Made by a program: the position numbers and the translations under genes
Assembly (NCBI GenBank): GCA_025200525.1
Contig: CM045767.1
Coordinates: 7,113,273-7,177,272 of the forward strand
DNA length: 64,000 nt
Source: Camellia lanceoleosa
Lineage: Eukaryota > Streptophyta > Magnoliopsida > Ericales > Theaceae
Direction: 5' to 3'
The notes under the pieces: generated by a model
The model's input: the letters and a program-made list of their open reading frames with translations, nothing else
The model's database searches: none
What the model was told of the DNA's origin: nothing
Shown here: positions 33,877-46,329 of the stretch, one piece after another
Numbering within the stretch: position 1 is the stretch's first letter
Layout: every line of letters begins with the position of its first letter

Positions 33877-36081
33877 CACTCCCATGTTTATCACTCCTTG
33901 AGCACTCTTGAGGGTTGTGCTCTTAGGCCTAGTTGATAGGCCAATGCATGTGCATGCTTGTATATGCTTTTGTGCCTTCATTTCTTAGCATTATGGCAAC
34001 TGATTTAGGCATGATTGAGGTTTGTCCCTTTTTAGTTTAAGTCCATTCAACATCATGTTTGCATGCTTGAGTTGCATTATGTTTTGCATGCTTGTGGTCT
34101 GCATTGTTGATGCATACTTATGTTACATTTCATTATGTTCACATGTTGTGTTGAAATGCCTATGTTGCATTGCATTGTGTAAGCATGCCATTAGCATTGA
34201 TAGGATGCTCATGTTGCATCGCATTGTGTGTGCATGCCTTACATTGTGTTTAGAATGTTTGAGTTGCATTGCATGTTTGCATGCTTGAGTTGCATTGTGT
34301 TTAGCATCTTGAGTTGCATTGCATTTGTTTGGATTAGGTGTTAGTCCAAACACGAGAAACGAGGGACATTTCATACTTGAAGTGATGAAACGTGCCTCAA
34401 TTCTCAGTCGCCGACTCTCTTGATCAAGCATGATAGAGGTTAAGGCATTTATGTGTTGTGTGTGCATTCATTTCATATTGAATTGTGCAATTTGGCTTCT
34501 CAGCCATCATGCATTGAAATGCACGATCGGTGGCCTAAAGGTCGAGAATCGCACTCCCTTGAACTCATGAAATGATAGGGAGGGTGGTTGTGCACACATA
34601 CATTGCAAATACATTGCCATGCCCCTTCTTGTTCTCTGTTGCAGCAAACTGGAAGTATGGCAGCAAAACTGGTCGGCCAACCAGAAAAACTAGCTGGCCG
34701 ATCACTTTTTCTGGTCTGCAGCAATGGCAAGTGGTCGGCAGGTAGTCTACAACACCAACAACTGGTCGGCAGCCCTCCTGAGGGTCCCCAAGGTGAGGTA
34801 AAAGCTTTTTGGAGCTTGGTGCAAGGTTCTAAGAACAATTGCAAATAGAGGCAAGTTAGGGCATCGCGACGGATTTCTGAACGAGGCGACCGAGCATGCA
34901 TGCACTCTTTTCCCTCCAAGGACATTTCTTTACTACTTTACTTAGCTAATTTGCTTAGCTTAGTTAACTATTTGGTTTTGTACTTAAGTAGTTAAGGAGC
35001 TTAACTATTCAATTTGTTTTGTAATAACTTAATTAGTTAGCTTGTTAGTTAGCTAGTTTTGTGATGTAATAATTAGTTTAATTAGCTTAGATTAGCTAGT
35101 TAGCTTCTTATTCGGACCCTCCAACGAGAGGGCCAACTGTTGTAATAAGCGTGCGTGTGTGTGACGCATGTCTTCCAAACCCCCATTTCTTTCTCCCTTT
35201 TACTTAACTGCTTACGATGGTTAGTTTTAGGGCATATTTCGATTAGCATCCTTATGCTTCGCATGCGTGCATCATTCATTTGTTTTGCATGCACCGGGCT
35301 CGGCGCATCATACAAACTGCATTGTACTTCAAATACATTTACTTGAATATGTGTTCAACAGCACGTTATCAAGTTGCATTTCATATGCCATCTTAGAATA
35401 GCCGAGCCTATTTTTAGTTGCATTCTCGCATGTGTGCATTAGCCATCTTAACATGAACTAGGATCATGCATGATTTCTAACTAGTTCTCTGTTTTGGCTC
35501 GGAGTACACTGTGAGTGTTTACGCTTTAGCATATTGCATGAGATGTATATGTTGCCATGGTAGCATGCTTTCCATGAGGCTAACTGCTTAATTGATTAAC
35601 TGCCTGAATGCCTGTGGGTGAAGGTTGGATTGCTTGAATTGGAACAATTCATCAAAATGCGAGTTCTTAGCCTACTTGCGAGTAGTAAACTTCAAACATA
35701 TCATGCTTAGTAAAGGCCGATCTTTGATCAGGCGAGCGGTGTTGCTCATTGCATGACCTTCCCCTCTCGTACCCAAGTTCCCGAGCTGAGGCAACTTTAG
35801 TGATGACGGACACGTGGCCTTAGGCACGAGTCAGGGTTTCGTAAATTTCTCCAAAATAAAATATTTTGGTGGCGACTCTGTATCTGGCAAAGCAGTCCAT
35901 GTTTGGCACTTCTTTATTAAAAGTCGAAAAGCGATTTCGGATTTGACTCTTTTATCGATCTCACATTGCACTTTGTGAGATTAGATTCAGAATCGTGACA
36001 CGAGTCCAAACTGTAGTAGCTAAAAAACAAAACCATTCGCGCCCTCGCGCACAGAGAGTGGAGTTCTCGGGGTGGTCTACA
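33877..36081 (+). repeat. 3' LTR of element 1, second part (R/U5)
   Basis: Begins where the LTR of element 2 ends and is near-identical from 33968 on to 1-2290, ending in GGTCTACA. It contains the GGTCGGCC cluster (34669-34772) and the PBS-like word (35870-35880). A deletion near 35700 removes about 165 bp present in the other copy, and the last part near 35930 differs. Outer flank is CAGTG (36082-36086). Confidence 0.85.
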
Positions 36082-36121
36082 CAGTGCAAAACCATACAAA
36101 TACCATAAAGGGGTGGAGATG
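36082..36121. other. 40-bp target between two LTRs
   Basis: Sequence between LTR C and LTR D. Its last five bases, AGATG, nearly match AGGTG at 40434-40438. Confidence 0.6.
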
Positions 36122-37539
36122 TGTAGACGCGCCCGAGTCAGTCTTGCTACTATAGTTCGGACTCAAGTGTCACGGTTCTGAATCTAATCTCGCAAAGTGC
36201 AATGCAAGACCGATAAATCACCAAAGAGTCCAAATCCGGCAAATCATTTTGGAAAATTGATTTTTTGTAAAGAAGTGCCAAACATGGATTGCTTTGCTAG
36301 ATACAGAGTCGCCACCTAAATATTTTGTTTTGGGGGGAAATTTAGGAAACCCTGACTCGTGCCTAAGGCCACGTGTCCGTCATCACCAAAGTTGTCTCGG
36401 TTCAGGAACTTGGGTACGAGAGTGAAAGGTCATGCAATGAGCACCCCCGCTCGCCCGATCAAAGATCGGCCTGTACTAAGCATGATATATTGTTTTGAAA
36501 ACATATGTGCTCTTATTCCGGTTTATTAGCTAGAACTACTATGTGATGCGCATAGCATACAAGTATAGACTAGATCGCCTAATTTGGAACAAAACATTGC
36601 GTATCCATTTGTTTGAAAATGGTTTGGAAGTTTGCTACTCGCAAGTAGACTAAATCGAGGATTTCAAAGAATTGTTCTAATTCAAGCAATCCAACCTTCA
36701 CCCACAGGCATTCAGGCAGTTAAACACTTAAGCAAATAGCCACATGGCAAGCATGCTCTTATGGCAATCAATAACACACATGCAGTATGCTAAAGCGTAA
36801 ACACTCACAGTGTACTCCAAGCCAAAACAAAGAATTAGTTAGAAATCAATGCATGATCCTAGTTCATGTTGAGATGGCTAATGCAACACATGCAAAAAAT
36901 GTATCTAAAATAGGCTCGGTTTATTCTAGAATGTCATGTGAAATGCAACTTGATAACATGCTGTTTGAACACGTATTCAAGTAATGTATTGAAAGTACAA
37001 TGCGGTTAGTGTGATGCTCCGAGCCTGGTGCATGCAATACAGATGAATGATGCAAACATGCATAGCATAAGGATGCTAACTGAAACATGCCCTAAAACTA
37101 ACCATTGTAAGCGGTAAGTAAAAGGGAGAAAGACGTGGGGTTAGAAGACATTTACACACTCACGCACACTTATTACAAAATTCGTCCTCTCGATGGAGGG
37201 TCTGAATAAATAATACAAATCAACTAACTAACTAACTACCAAGCTAATTAATTAATTATTACACAATCAAATTGAATAATAAGCAATCTACTTACTAATT
37301 ATTACAAAACTTAATTAATTAACAAATTAACTAATTAATTACAAATTCGAATACTAACTAACAAGTAAGCATTAGAATATGTAAACTAGGATGCCTCAAC
37401 TCTGCCTTGAAGAAGAAGAGGATGCATGCTCGATTGTCGTCTCGAAAAGCTCTCCGGTTGCTCTCAAGAGGCTCTATTTACAGGGTGTCCTTGAGAACTA
37501 GATGCTGGATCTTACCAAATCCATGCTGGGGAATGCACC

Positions 37540-37665
37540 AGTGGCCTGCTGGCCATGAGGAGCTTTTGCCGACCCCCCTGCCTGGCAAAAGTGCACACTG
37601 CCGGCCAAGAATGAAGGTCTGCCGGCCAACAACAAGGCACTGCCGGCCACTGGCGTGCTATGACA
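37540..37665 (-). repeat. GCCGGCC motif cluster, downstream, LTR D
   Basis: Repeated CTGCCGGCCA words. The same variant recurs in the U3 cluster of this LTR. Confidence 0.75.
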
Positions 37666-37989
37666 CCAAGCTGCAGCAAAGCACAAAATAGAGAAAATGG
37701 AGGGTCTCCCAAGGATATGTACGCACTATGCCACTCCATATCACCTTAAAACATCAAGGGAAAGGCATAATCGGATCCAAGACCATTAATCATGCATCTC
37801 GATGCATGATGGCCAAAGACCCAACTTGTGCAAATCAATGTAAAAATGAATGCACAAGAAACACATAATTGCCTAGAACTCTATCATGCATGATCAAGAG
37901 CGTCGGCAACCGAGAATTGAGGCACGTTTCATCACTTGAAGTATGAAACGTCCATCGTTTCTCGTGCTCAGATTAATACTTAATCCGAA

Positions 37990-38220
37990 CGGCAATGCAA
38001 CACAAGCATGGCAAACATGCAATATGACTTAAACATGCAAACATGCAACTATATGGCATACTCAATGCAATGTAATATGATTAACTTAACAAAGCTAATG
38101 ATATGCAAACAATGCTAACGCATGCATGCACAATGCGAATGTCAATTAGTATGCTCAATGCAATGGTGGCATACTCAACGCAATATACATAGCATACACA
38201 ATGGACTTAAACCAAAAGAG
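37990..38220 (-). repeat. LTR minisatellite of solo LTR D
   Basis: Irregular AAACATGCAA/TACTCAATGCAATG units at the same LTR position as the arrays of elements 1 and 2. Confidence 0.65.
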
Positions 38221-39987
38221 TAGACCTCAGTCATGCTCCAAATCAGTGGCCATTAGTGTTAAAATGATGGTATGAAAAGCATGAAAAGGCAAGGCAAACA
38301 TGCATGCCAATTGGCTCAAGGATCAAAGCATAAAGATGCGACTCTTAAGCACACTTAAAGAGTGACAAGCATGGATATATGACAACACCACAAGTTCTGA
38401 AAACATGCATGGAATGGTGCCAAACCACCCTATCAAGACAAACAAAGCATGCAAGAAAGCTCAAAGCTCGAAATTAGCAAAGGGACTTAAGCCATGGCTA
38501 TACAAAGCAAGCCCCAAAGGGGCAAGGGCATCAAAAATAGTCCTAAGACAGGTCAAGGTGAGTCTAAAAACATGCTTGAACCTAGCCATTACAAGCTAGA
38601 ACAAAGGGCCAAAACATGAAGCATGCAAGGCTACAAAAGGGGTGTTACACTACACCTATTAAAACCAAACATGACATGACTTAGGCAGCATAAAACAGAG
38701 TTACATCATGTCAAAATAAGCCCAAAAACCTAGTGAGATGGCATCCCAAAGACCTAAGCATAGAAGCATGCATAATGATCCATTCATAAGGCATAAAACA
38801 CCAACTCTTCAAGGCATTGAAAGCATGACAAAGGAAAGTGTTTGACCATGAAATATGCACTGATATAACACTTCAAATGATGCTGAAGCATGAAAGCACC
38901 ACAAGTATAGCATGGTAGGGGCCTCAAAGCTCAAGACTAGTCAAAGCATTTGCACTATAGCTATACAAAATATGAGTGATATGACCATGAAAGCCTAAAA
39001 TAGTCCTAGAACAGCCCAAAATATGAATAAAATCATGCTAGAGCAAAGCCAAAATATGCTAGAATGATGAGCCAAAACGTCATGCACACAAGGCTAGTAA
39101 GCAAGATTTGTTCTACAAGTACATGAGCCACTCAAGAGACTACCAAACCAACTTTAGACAAAGTTATGACATGCCAAATGATGGTCAAAAACCCACTGAA
39201 ATGGGGGCTATACATGCTAGCAAGACATGCTACTTTGATGAGCCCCAAATGGGATTACACTACACATAAAAGATGCATGCACAAGGTGACCAAACCAGCC
39301 ATGGACAGAGCTAAGGTAGGCCCTAAAAGTCACAAAAAAAAAAAGTGCCTAAACTAAGCCTCAAAAGTAAAGGGATACATGCTCCTTTGATAGGCCAAAA
39401 ACTCAAGCAAACAAAACAAAAAGAGAGGGGGTCACCCCCCTCTGGTTTTAGGCCTCAAAACCACATGTTTGCCACTAAAAATCCACTGGATCTCAGTGGC
39501 TAAAAGGCCAAACAAAGACTAACTCAAAAGCCTTAAAGCATGGCACAAAACAAGGCCAAACAAGGCATACAAGAGCGTAGAACACCCTAAACACCAAAGA
39601 GGCCTTCAACAAACACTAAAAGAACTTAAATACATAACTTTTTCAGTTGGAAGCAAGGCCTAAAACAATATGCAAGGATGGCCAAAATAAGATACAAATA
39701 AATGCTAAAAAGGGGAATATACTCACCCTTGAAGACCAACTTCGAAACCAGCAACCTCAGGGGCCAAGAACCAACTTTCAGAGCTCAAGTAACACTCCCA
39801 AGAACCTCAGCTCAAAGATGGTGGTGTATCACTATGTGTTGTAGTGCAAAAGTGCAAGAAAAATGGACTTTAGAGCACAAACAAACACAATATAGACAGA
39901 GAAAATGAGAAATATATATATATATAGAGAGAGAGAGATACAACTTCTCTAAAATGGTTCAACCTCTGATAGAGAGGAAGGGCCTCT

Positions 39988-39996
39988 CTTTATATA
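39988..39996 (-). promoter_or_regulatory. TATA box of LTR D
   Basis: TATATAAAG on the minus strand, 52 bp from the G-box palindrome. A short TA/GA microsatellite lies at 39914-39940. Confidence 0.7.
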
Positions 39997-40047
39997 GAAG
40001 AGGGCAATGCAAAGCTTGTTAAACAAGCTTGGCAAGAGCTTCATCCC

Positions 40048-40065
40048 TCCATACACGTGTATGGA
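40048..40065 (-). promoter_or_regulatory. G-box palindrome of LTR D
   Basis: TCCATACACGTGTATGGA, identical to the palindromes of elements 1 and 2. Confidence 0.8.
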
Positions 40066-40131
40066 TGGGAGATGAGTGAAAACTAGTTGGCTCAAAAGAT
40101 CTGGCATGAAACCTGCTGAGACAAGTGATCT

Positions 40132-40240
40132 ACTGGCCATTAGCAGTGGCCGGCAGTGCCTCACTGATGGCCGGCAGGCATCATTAGTAGCAGGCAGGGG
40201 AAGAAGCAAGGCCTGCAGGGCCAAAAAGGGGCCGGCAGTG
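40132..40240 (-). repeat. GCCGGCC motif cluster, U3, LTR D
   Basis: GGCCGGCAGTGC-like words, matching the downstream cluster of the same LTR. Confidence 0.7.
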
Positions 40241-40435
40241 CATTATGAGGATCAAGCTAGAAGGGCCAACACATGGTCCAAGAGTGGGGCAGAAAGGATA
40301 CAGGGTTTGGAAAGCTCAAACCTGTGACGTTCTGCTGCGAAAGTCGAGTACTCGACGAGCAATCGAACTTGTGGTTGGATGTACCTGCAAACACAACCAA
40401 GTCTTGAGGATGGTAAAAAATGGGGTGTCTACAAG

Positions 40436-41060
40436 GTGTAAAATCAAACTACATTTTATATAGAAAAGAAGTGGGCACAGCCGAACAATGCCTAACACAA
40501 GCTAAGTGCCTACATCCTCAATACAGGCCTCAGCGCAGCATGGATGCTTACACATAACATAATCATGTTTTAACGTGAAAAGGGTGCGAGCACATGCAAA
40601 ACTATATTTTTCGTAGAAAGAGAACAAGCAATTAGATGGGATGATATAAGTAAGGAATGATCTACCGGGAAAAGATAATGATCCTAAATGCTGAATGCAA
40701 GAAGACAAAATACGATGCAATGGATGTAGTGAATAAGGGGTGCAAGCCAAACTACATCTTACCTAGAAAATGCATGGACACAAAACAAACCACGTCTAAC
40801 ACAGAAAAGGTGCCGACACCCTCAATACTGGCCTTAGCGCAGCATGGGTACTTACATATGACAGAATCATGTTTCAACGAGGGAAAGGTATGAGCACATG
40901 CCAAACTAAGCTTAACATGGAAAGGATGCAGATGATAAAATGGATAATGATGTGCTAAATTCGATTGATAATGTAGTAGATGTATGCTAAATTCGATTGA
41001 TAATGATGTGCTAAATTCGATTCGATAGATAATGTAGTAGATGTATGCGATAGATGTAAT
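40436..41060 (-). repeat. Direct repeats in 3' region of element 3
   Basis: Two diverged copies of about 190 bp, 40436-40620 and 40740-40930, sharing the order AACTACAT, CCTCAATAC, TTAGCGCAGCATGG and AATCATGTTT. They are followed by a short-period repeat with GATGTGCTAAATTCGAT at 40930-41060. No gene. Confidence 0.65.
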
Positions 41061-41534
41061 AGGTAATAATGGATATGATGTAGCGGCTAGGAAGTGGTGC
41101 CTTACAAAGTACCTGGCAGGGGTAATTGGTGATGAATCAGCTCATGTTGCTGGGGATCTTCCGCTTCTTCTTGGTTTCAAGACTTCTTCCTTCATCTTGC
41201 GCTTCCAAACCACAGGTGCAACTTTCCCTATTCTTCAACAGTGTGACAGACTAGGTTGGTTTAGTATCCAGAATTGAGGTGCATACAAGCTACCTCAACC
41301 TATGGGGCTGCCATACAAATTTCAAGCCGATGATACAACCGTGGGTATTTAAACCAGACTTTAGTCACGAAAATCCCGAACCTTTGCATTCTAGGCCTCC
41401 GCTATTCGAACTCTAGTTTTCACTATCTCAGTTGGTCTCCTAAGAACTCACCGCAAACACAGTTAGGTGGCTATACTAGACAGCCTGAAGCCATTCATAC
41501 ATAACAAACACCAAAGGAATTGCGTGTTTAGAGG
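41061..41534. other. Non-coding 3' region of element 3
   Basis: A 78-residue frame (41041-41277) has no recognisable motif. Nothing else supported. Confidence 0.4.
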
Positions 41535-42010
41535 ATTTAAGGTCTCCTAGACCCATGAGTGCACAAGACAGTGTGAGGTGAATGCACAAAATAGCGCAAA
41601 CGGGATGCATAAAATAGTGCGAGTGAGGGGGTACAAGACAGTGTGATACAAGGTGCACAAAATAGTATGAACAGGGTGTACAAGATAGTGCGAACGGGGA
41701 TACACAAGATAGCACGATACAAAGGATGCGCAAGATAGCCCGACACAAGGGATGCGTGAGATAGCGCGATACAATGGAGTGCGCAAGATAGCGTGATGCA
41801 CAAGCGTGCGCAAGATAGCGTGATGCACAAGATAGTGTCAACAAGGTGCACAAGATAGTGCGATTCACAAGATAGTACGAGCAAGGTGAAATGCACAAGA
41901 TAGTGCGAACAAGGTGCACAAGATAGTGCGATACAAAATGTATGATTGTGCGATGGATGCACTGAGTGAGATTATTGTGTGATAGATGCACAGAATGATT
42001 GTGCGATAGA
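41535..42010 (-). repeat. 3' tandem array of element 3
   Basis: About 20 units of GCACAAGATAGTGCGA with variable spacers. On the minus strand the unit reads TCGCACTATCTTGTGC, comparable with CGCATTGTTATGCAC of element 1 and in the same relative position. The overlapping frames on the minus strand are repeat artefacts. Confidence 0.8.
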
Positions 42011-43900
42011 TGCACAGTGTGAACAGGTTTATAAAGCAATACATTGACAATGCATGTTCCATGCAAGATAGACAACTGATGTATGAGGTTAATTTGAAAG
42101 CATGCTCTATGCAAGAAGCAAGAAACAAGAGCATAATCTATGCAAAATTAAAAGCATATTCTATGCAAAATTTGAAAGCATATTCTATGCATGAATCATA
42201 AACGATACAAGGCACGCATGCAACATAAGTATATGTGAAAATGCACATTCTATGCAATAGAAGAGAACAAGTATGTAATTTTGACAAAACGATAGATTGA
42301 ACAAAAGATGTTGTTTGGCGACAACCTCTGATTTACTCCTCAGAGACTTTGTAACATGCTCAAAAAGGATATATCCTGTTCATATTGGCAAGGGGTAACA
42401 TCTGCAAGCTGCTTTGATCGCCATTCTGACCTGAAGCGGGCTTGAACTCGGGGTCGAGGTACACTCATACTTCAGAGAAATAATGAGGCCTAAGAAGGTA
42501 CACCTGGAATGCAGTCTTTGAATTTGCTGAAGTTGGAAACACACTAAGATGCTCCAAATTTTCCCTCTTTTCTTTTGCTTTGCAGTCCGAAACCCATGTA
42601 GCTTCAGATAGATCCTTGTTCTATTGCTCTCTCTTGATCCGGGTTGGACCCTGCAGTTTATGAGAGAAAGAATCCTATTTTGTACACCATGTTGGGAATG
42701 ACATAGCACTTTGAGCACAAAATGATTTATTTTTGAAATTGAAATTGAAATGAGTTCTTGATTGGCTACTGAGCCTACGACTGACCACAGTCAAAACGAC
42801 TTAACAAAGGGAAAGTAAAAACAACCTAAACATAAAACGACTCAAAACAAGACTCACAACAAACAAAACCACAAACACAACACTCAGACATTTGCTTTCC
42901 ATCGGCGAGAAACTTCTCAATTCACGAGGAGCCTGTTTCTCCAGGTATTGTTTCCCACCCTTCTTCATTTGTGATTCTCACATCACTCTGGCACTCAATC
43001 TCTATTTCTCTGACAAGCCTTTTTCCTCACTTTTTCTCTCAGTGCACATCTCTCTATTCTTTAAAATCTCAAATTTTTTTATCCCTTCCCTGGGTGGTTG
43101 ATGGATAAGCATGAATTTGTGGTCTCTTGCCCCTGGTATTCTGCTAGATTCTCTTTCTTTCACTCACAACTAGTGAGCTTTCCCACAGAGGGGTTATGGT
43201 GTGACTGGATGTGCAACAGATCTACAACTGACATCGGTTGACACTGCCCTTGGCCAGTTTGGACGTGATTAGACCCGTCTAGATGAGAGAGTAGAATACC
43301 CAGCTCCATTTCTAGTTCGCACTTCACACTTGGCTCGATACTTCATTGTTTGGAGGATGAAAGAGCGCTTGGCCCCCTGCTGCTAACTTCAGTTGTGCCC
43401 TTTCTGGTGAGTGCATTGATAATGGTAAAAGACAAAAAATCTGACTCAACTGTGCCCCTAGTTCATCATTTTGATCATTGTTTTTTGTTTTTGGCTTTCT
43501 GCTAAAATAATTTTGACCAACATAAGAGTTAGATTATCATGCTTGTTCGACTTTGTACTTTGAAATCATGCAAGTCAGGTTGTGAGCACTGAAAATTTTC
43601 CTTTTTTGGGTCCAAGAAATGGTTCAGTTTTGAAAAAATATAATAATTTTTGAGAAAATTAGTCAACTTCATTAAAAATTCTCAAAAATTATTTTTGCAA
43701 TTGGTCACTACTTAACCAAGGTGGAATTAACTCCTGAGATGCGTAGCCTCAGATCTGAACTTGATTTGTCTTGCAGCTGAATCTTCTAACAGAATAGGAC
43801 AATCGATTTTAAACGAAGATGAGCACGAAGATGAGCCAATTTGCAGATGGATAGAATAGCCGAGTTTGAATAAAGATAAGCCAATCAACATGGATGAGAC
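42011..43900 (-). other. 3' non-coding DNA of element 3
   Basis: 1.9 kb without recognised coding sequence. Any antisense ORF expected here for a Tat element is not detectable. Small repeated word GCATATTCTATGCA near 42150-42190. Confidence 0.5.
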
Positions 43901-44234
43901 TAGCAGGTTGAAAATGGTTAGGACCGAACTTCAGGATGAAGTTGCCTACGTATTCCAAAGGTGGGAATCAGGCCGTACGTAGTTCCGAGTTTGAGGTTCA
44001 CTCGGTTGTTGACACTCTCCTTTTGTTTTCTAACTTTTGCCAAGGCCGCCCTTCCAGGTTTTCAACCTTGCGAGCTATTTTTCTTTTCTCTTTATTTTTC
44101 TCTTTTTCTTTTTCTTTGTTTCCTTTTTTTTTTTTCATTTTTGTTCTTTTTCTCTTTTTCTTGCTCTAAGTTTTGCCTGGGTCGCCCTTCCGGGTTTTCG
44201 GCCCAGCGAGCCTCTCAAGGATAGAAAAGATAAC
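43901..44234 (-). other. Post-pol conserved block of element 3
   Basis: Homologous to 14294-14524 behind integrase of element 2 (GATGAAGTTGCCTACGTA and two CGCCCTT-type blocks). It holds an 80-bp T/C tract at 44080-44163. Confidence 0.7.
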
Positions 44235-44970
44235 TTGTCCATGTTGATTGGCCATAGGATCTCTAAGCCATCTAAATTCAGGAGAATGGCTGCTGTTCGT
44301 TGATGATGTAGGAGCCCATTCAATGGGGTCTGAATTTGCCCCTAGTGTTTGTGGATAGGAACTTGATTGTCCTTTCAGCAATAATTTTCTTCTTTCAGAT
44401 TATGGGACTTGGCTTTCTTGTCGATCTTCATTGGTTTGAGATGACTCATTTTTGAATCTTCGATCACATCTGACATTTTTTGCCCCTAGTTCAAGGGCTG
44501 CTTCTCATCCAGCTATGCAAGCTTCCTTTGATCACATCTGACCTTCTTGACCCTAGTTCAAGGGTTGCGTCCAATCCAATCATGCAAACCTTATATTTTG
44601 GGGTATCATTTGAACATTCTGAATCAAAGTTCAAGGTTTTGAAAGAAAAAGGGGTCGAGTCTTGAGGCCAAGAATGATCCTATGCTGTACAATCTCAAGA
44701 TCAATTCCAAGCATGTCTTCATAGGAGTATGCAAAACATTTTTTGAAATCTTTTAATAAAGCGACTACTCACTTGTGCTCTTCTGAAGACAATGTAGAAC
44801 CAATCTAGATCAAACTAAGATCCTTCTCAGTACTCACATTAACAGACATGATTTCACTCACCAAGGGCTTAGCAGGCCTCTCTTTCTCTCAGTTGATCAA
44901 ATTTTTGCAAATCCCGAGGAATTCCTTCTTCTTTGTTTTCATCATAGTGTTAGAAAAGTTTTGAAAAACT
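44235..44970 (-). pseudogene. Rearranged pol remnants of element 3
   Basis: Minus strand, from high to low coordinate: RT lead-in (44660-44960, like 18460-18730), two copies of an archaeal-RNase H fragment (44535-44592 and 44467-44531, the EACIAGLEAALELGAK-like segment), then the integrase C-terminus (44420-44235, ending PINMDKL). All catalytic centres between these pieces are deleted. Confidence 0.75.
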
Positions 44971-45302
44971 TAGGTCAATGCAATGACTTAAAGGCACAAA
45001 AAAAGTAGGTGAAAATTACTGCCATTTCATTCAGATCTTTTGCCGCAACTGGCTCAATGGCAAAAACAGACACAAAAGAAAGAGTGTAAAAGACAAACAC
45101 AAAATAAGAAAGTGATGCCCGAGTTAACACGCCCAAAATCACCAACCTCTGACATAGCAAGACTGACTCAATACAACAAGACTGACTTAATACCCAAGGC
45201 TGAAAGTAAAATAAAAAACATTTGCAAATTGCTTAAAACAGTGCGTGCCATCTGCCATATCTGGAGTAAAATAAGCGCCATGAGCAGGTGATTTCTCCTC
45301 AA
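44971..45302. other. Degenerate spacer in element 3
   Basis: A/C-rich sequence with repeated CAAAATAAGAAA-like words; no coding match. Confidence 0.4.
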
Positions 45303-46214
45303 TCACATAGTCACATTATCCCCCCAGTTCATTGATCTAGTGTTGATAGACTTTGTAGGACCTGGTGCGGTGATGACCTTGTTGTCAATTAGATCTTGTA
45401 TTTCATGGCGAAGATGAAAACAACTGTCAGTATCATGACCAGATGATTGATCGAAGGCACAGTACTTGGCAGCATTATACCTTGATAGAAGGGGATCAAG
45501 GAGAGGCTGAGGGACAAGGGGTCTGAGATGGCCTTGTCCTATGAGGATTTGGAGAGCTTTGGACAAGGTCATGTAAAGGGGATTACAGGTGCGATTTCCA
45601 GTCCTACCAGGGTTGATAGAGGGGTTAACAGGTGTTGACTGGGTTTGATGACCTCTTATGGATATAGGATTGGAGCTGAAAGGGATGTTTCTAGTACGAC
45701 AACCCTTTTCATGGTTTATCCCTGGATTCAATATGCTCCCAACCTGAGCGACAAAAGTGTCATCCACAGTCTTTGCTACAACTGTAAGCACTTGCTTTTT
45801 GTTCAGCCCTTTGACCTTCAACGCCTTAATAGCCTACTGAAGATGTTCATAAGGATCAATACTTGCCCCGGCCTTGTTCTTTCCCCTTGCCTCCACTTTT
45901 CCAAGGGATTGGGTTGCTATATCGGAGCAGAGCCTAGTTGTTGTCGACATGTTATCACTCAAACTTGAGATAGCTTCTGGTTGGCCATTTTCAATTACAG
46001 CTCACCCCAAGATTGAGAAGCCTTTTGGCATCAAATTTCTGGCCTGTGATGTGGTCGATGATGGAGCCAAAGTTCCAAAGGCTAAATCTGCCACAGTTCT
46101 TTGCAAACCTTCAATCATACTCATCAGCTTAGAGGTAGTGGGTTCATTAGTTTGAGATGACTGGGGTTCGAGTGCATCCATCATGCACAAGTCTGTGCTT
46201 TCTGGAATGAACAC
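45303..46214 (-). pseudogene. gag C-terminus of element 3, second copy
   Basis: 172-residue frame 45821-45303 with PLYMTLSKALQILIGQGHL, the knuckle-like YCAFDQSSGHDTDSCFHLRH (His of the motif changed to Asp) and EIQDLIDNKV. The stretch 46214-46002 resembles the linker following the knuckle (EVFIPESTDLCM). It is a diverged duplicate of the region at 46330-46832. Confidence 0.7.
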
Positions 46215-46329
46215 CTCAGGCTTGAGTAAATGGGCTGGAGTGATGTATATGCTGGGGTTGTAGGTGGATGGCAGTGTATCGATTAGGTTGAGATGTGAAG
46301 GTAATGGGTTAGTGTTAGCCTAAGCTCCT

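Larger units (their letters stand above)
1..36081 (+). mobile_element. Tat-lineage Ty3/gypsy retrotransposon, element 1 (interrupted)
   Basis: Plus-strand LTR element whose 5' LTR begins before the window. Order seen: 5' LTR part, PBS, gag, protease, RT, RNase H, archaeal-type RNase H, truncated integrase, LTR fragment, antisense ORF, tandem array, PPT, 3' LTR. The 3' LTR is cut in two by element 2. The second RNase H after pol RNase H is known as a hallmark of the plant Tat group, and an antisense ORF before the 3' LTR is known from Retand/Grande-like members. That both LTR pieces belong to one element is inferred: the 34-36 kb piece matches the 5' LTR far more closely than the LTRs of elements 2 and 3. 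All coding parts are broken. The 5' target duplication lies outside the window. Confidence 0.75.
36122..40433 (-). mobile_element. Solo Tat LTR D (4312 bp)
   Basis: Complete LTR with TGTAGAC/GTCTACA ends, minus orientation, without PBS or PPT beside it. Flanks AGATG and AGGTG look like a 5-bp target duplication with one change, so this is a solo LTR left by recombination. It contains clusters at 37540-37665 and 40132-40240 (TGCCGGCCA variant), a G-box palindrome, a TATA box (39988-39996) and the PBS-like word (36304-36314). Confidence 0.85.

Noticed and set aside
33877..36081. A separate Tat element inserted next to element 2
   Set aside because: No LTR start, and the sequence is nearly identical to the 5' LTR at 1-2290; better explained as the second part of the same element's 3' LTR.
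41476..42134. Four overlapping minus-strand frames of 89-212 residues
   Set aside because: Products of the GCACAAGATAGTGCGA array; composition follows the repeat.
42892..43101. Antisense ORF of element 3
   Set aside because: Frame is a run of Phe/Ser/Leu from T/C-rich DNA without similarity to the ORF at 10629-10904.
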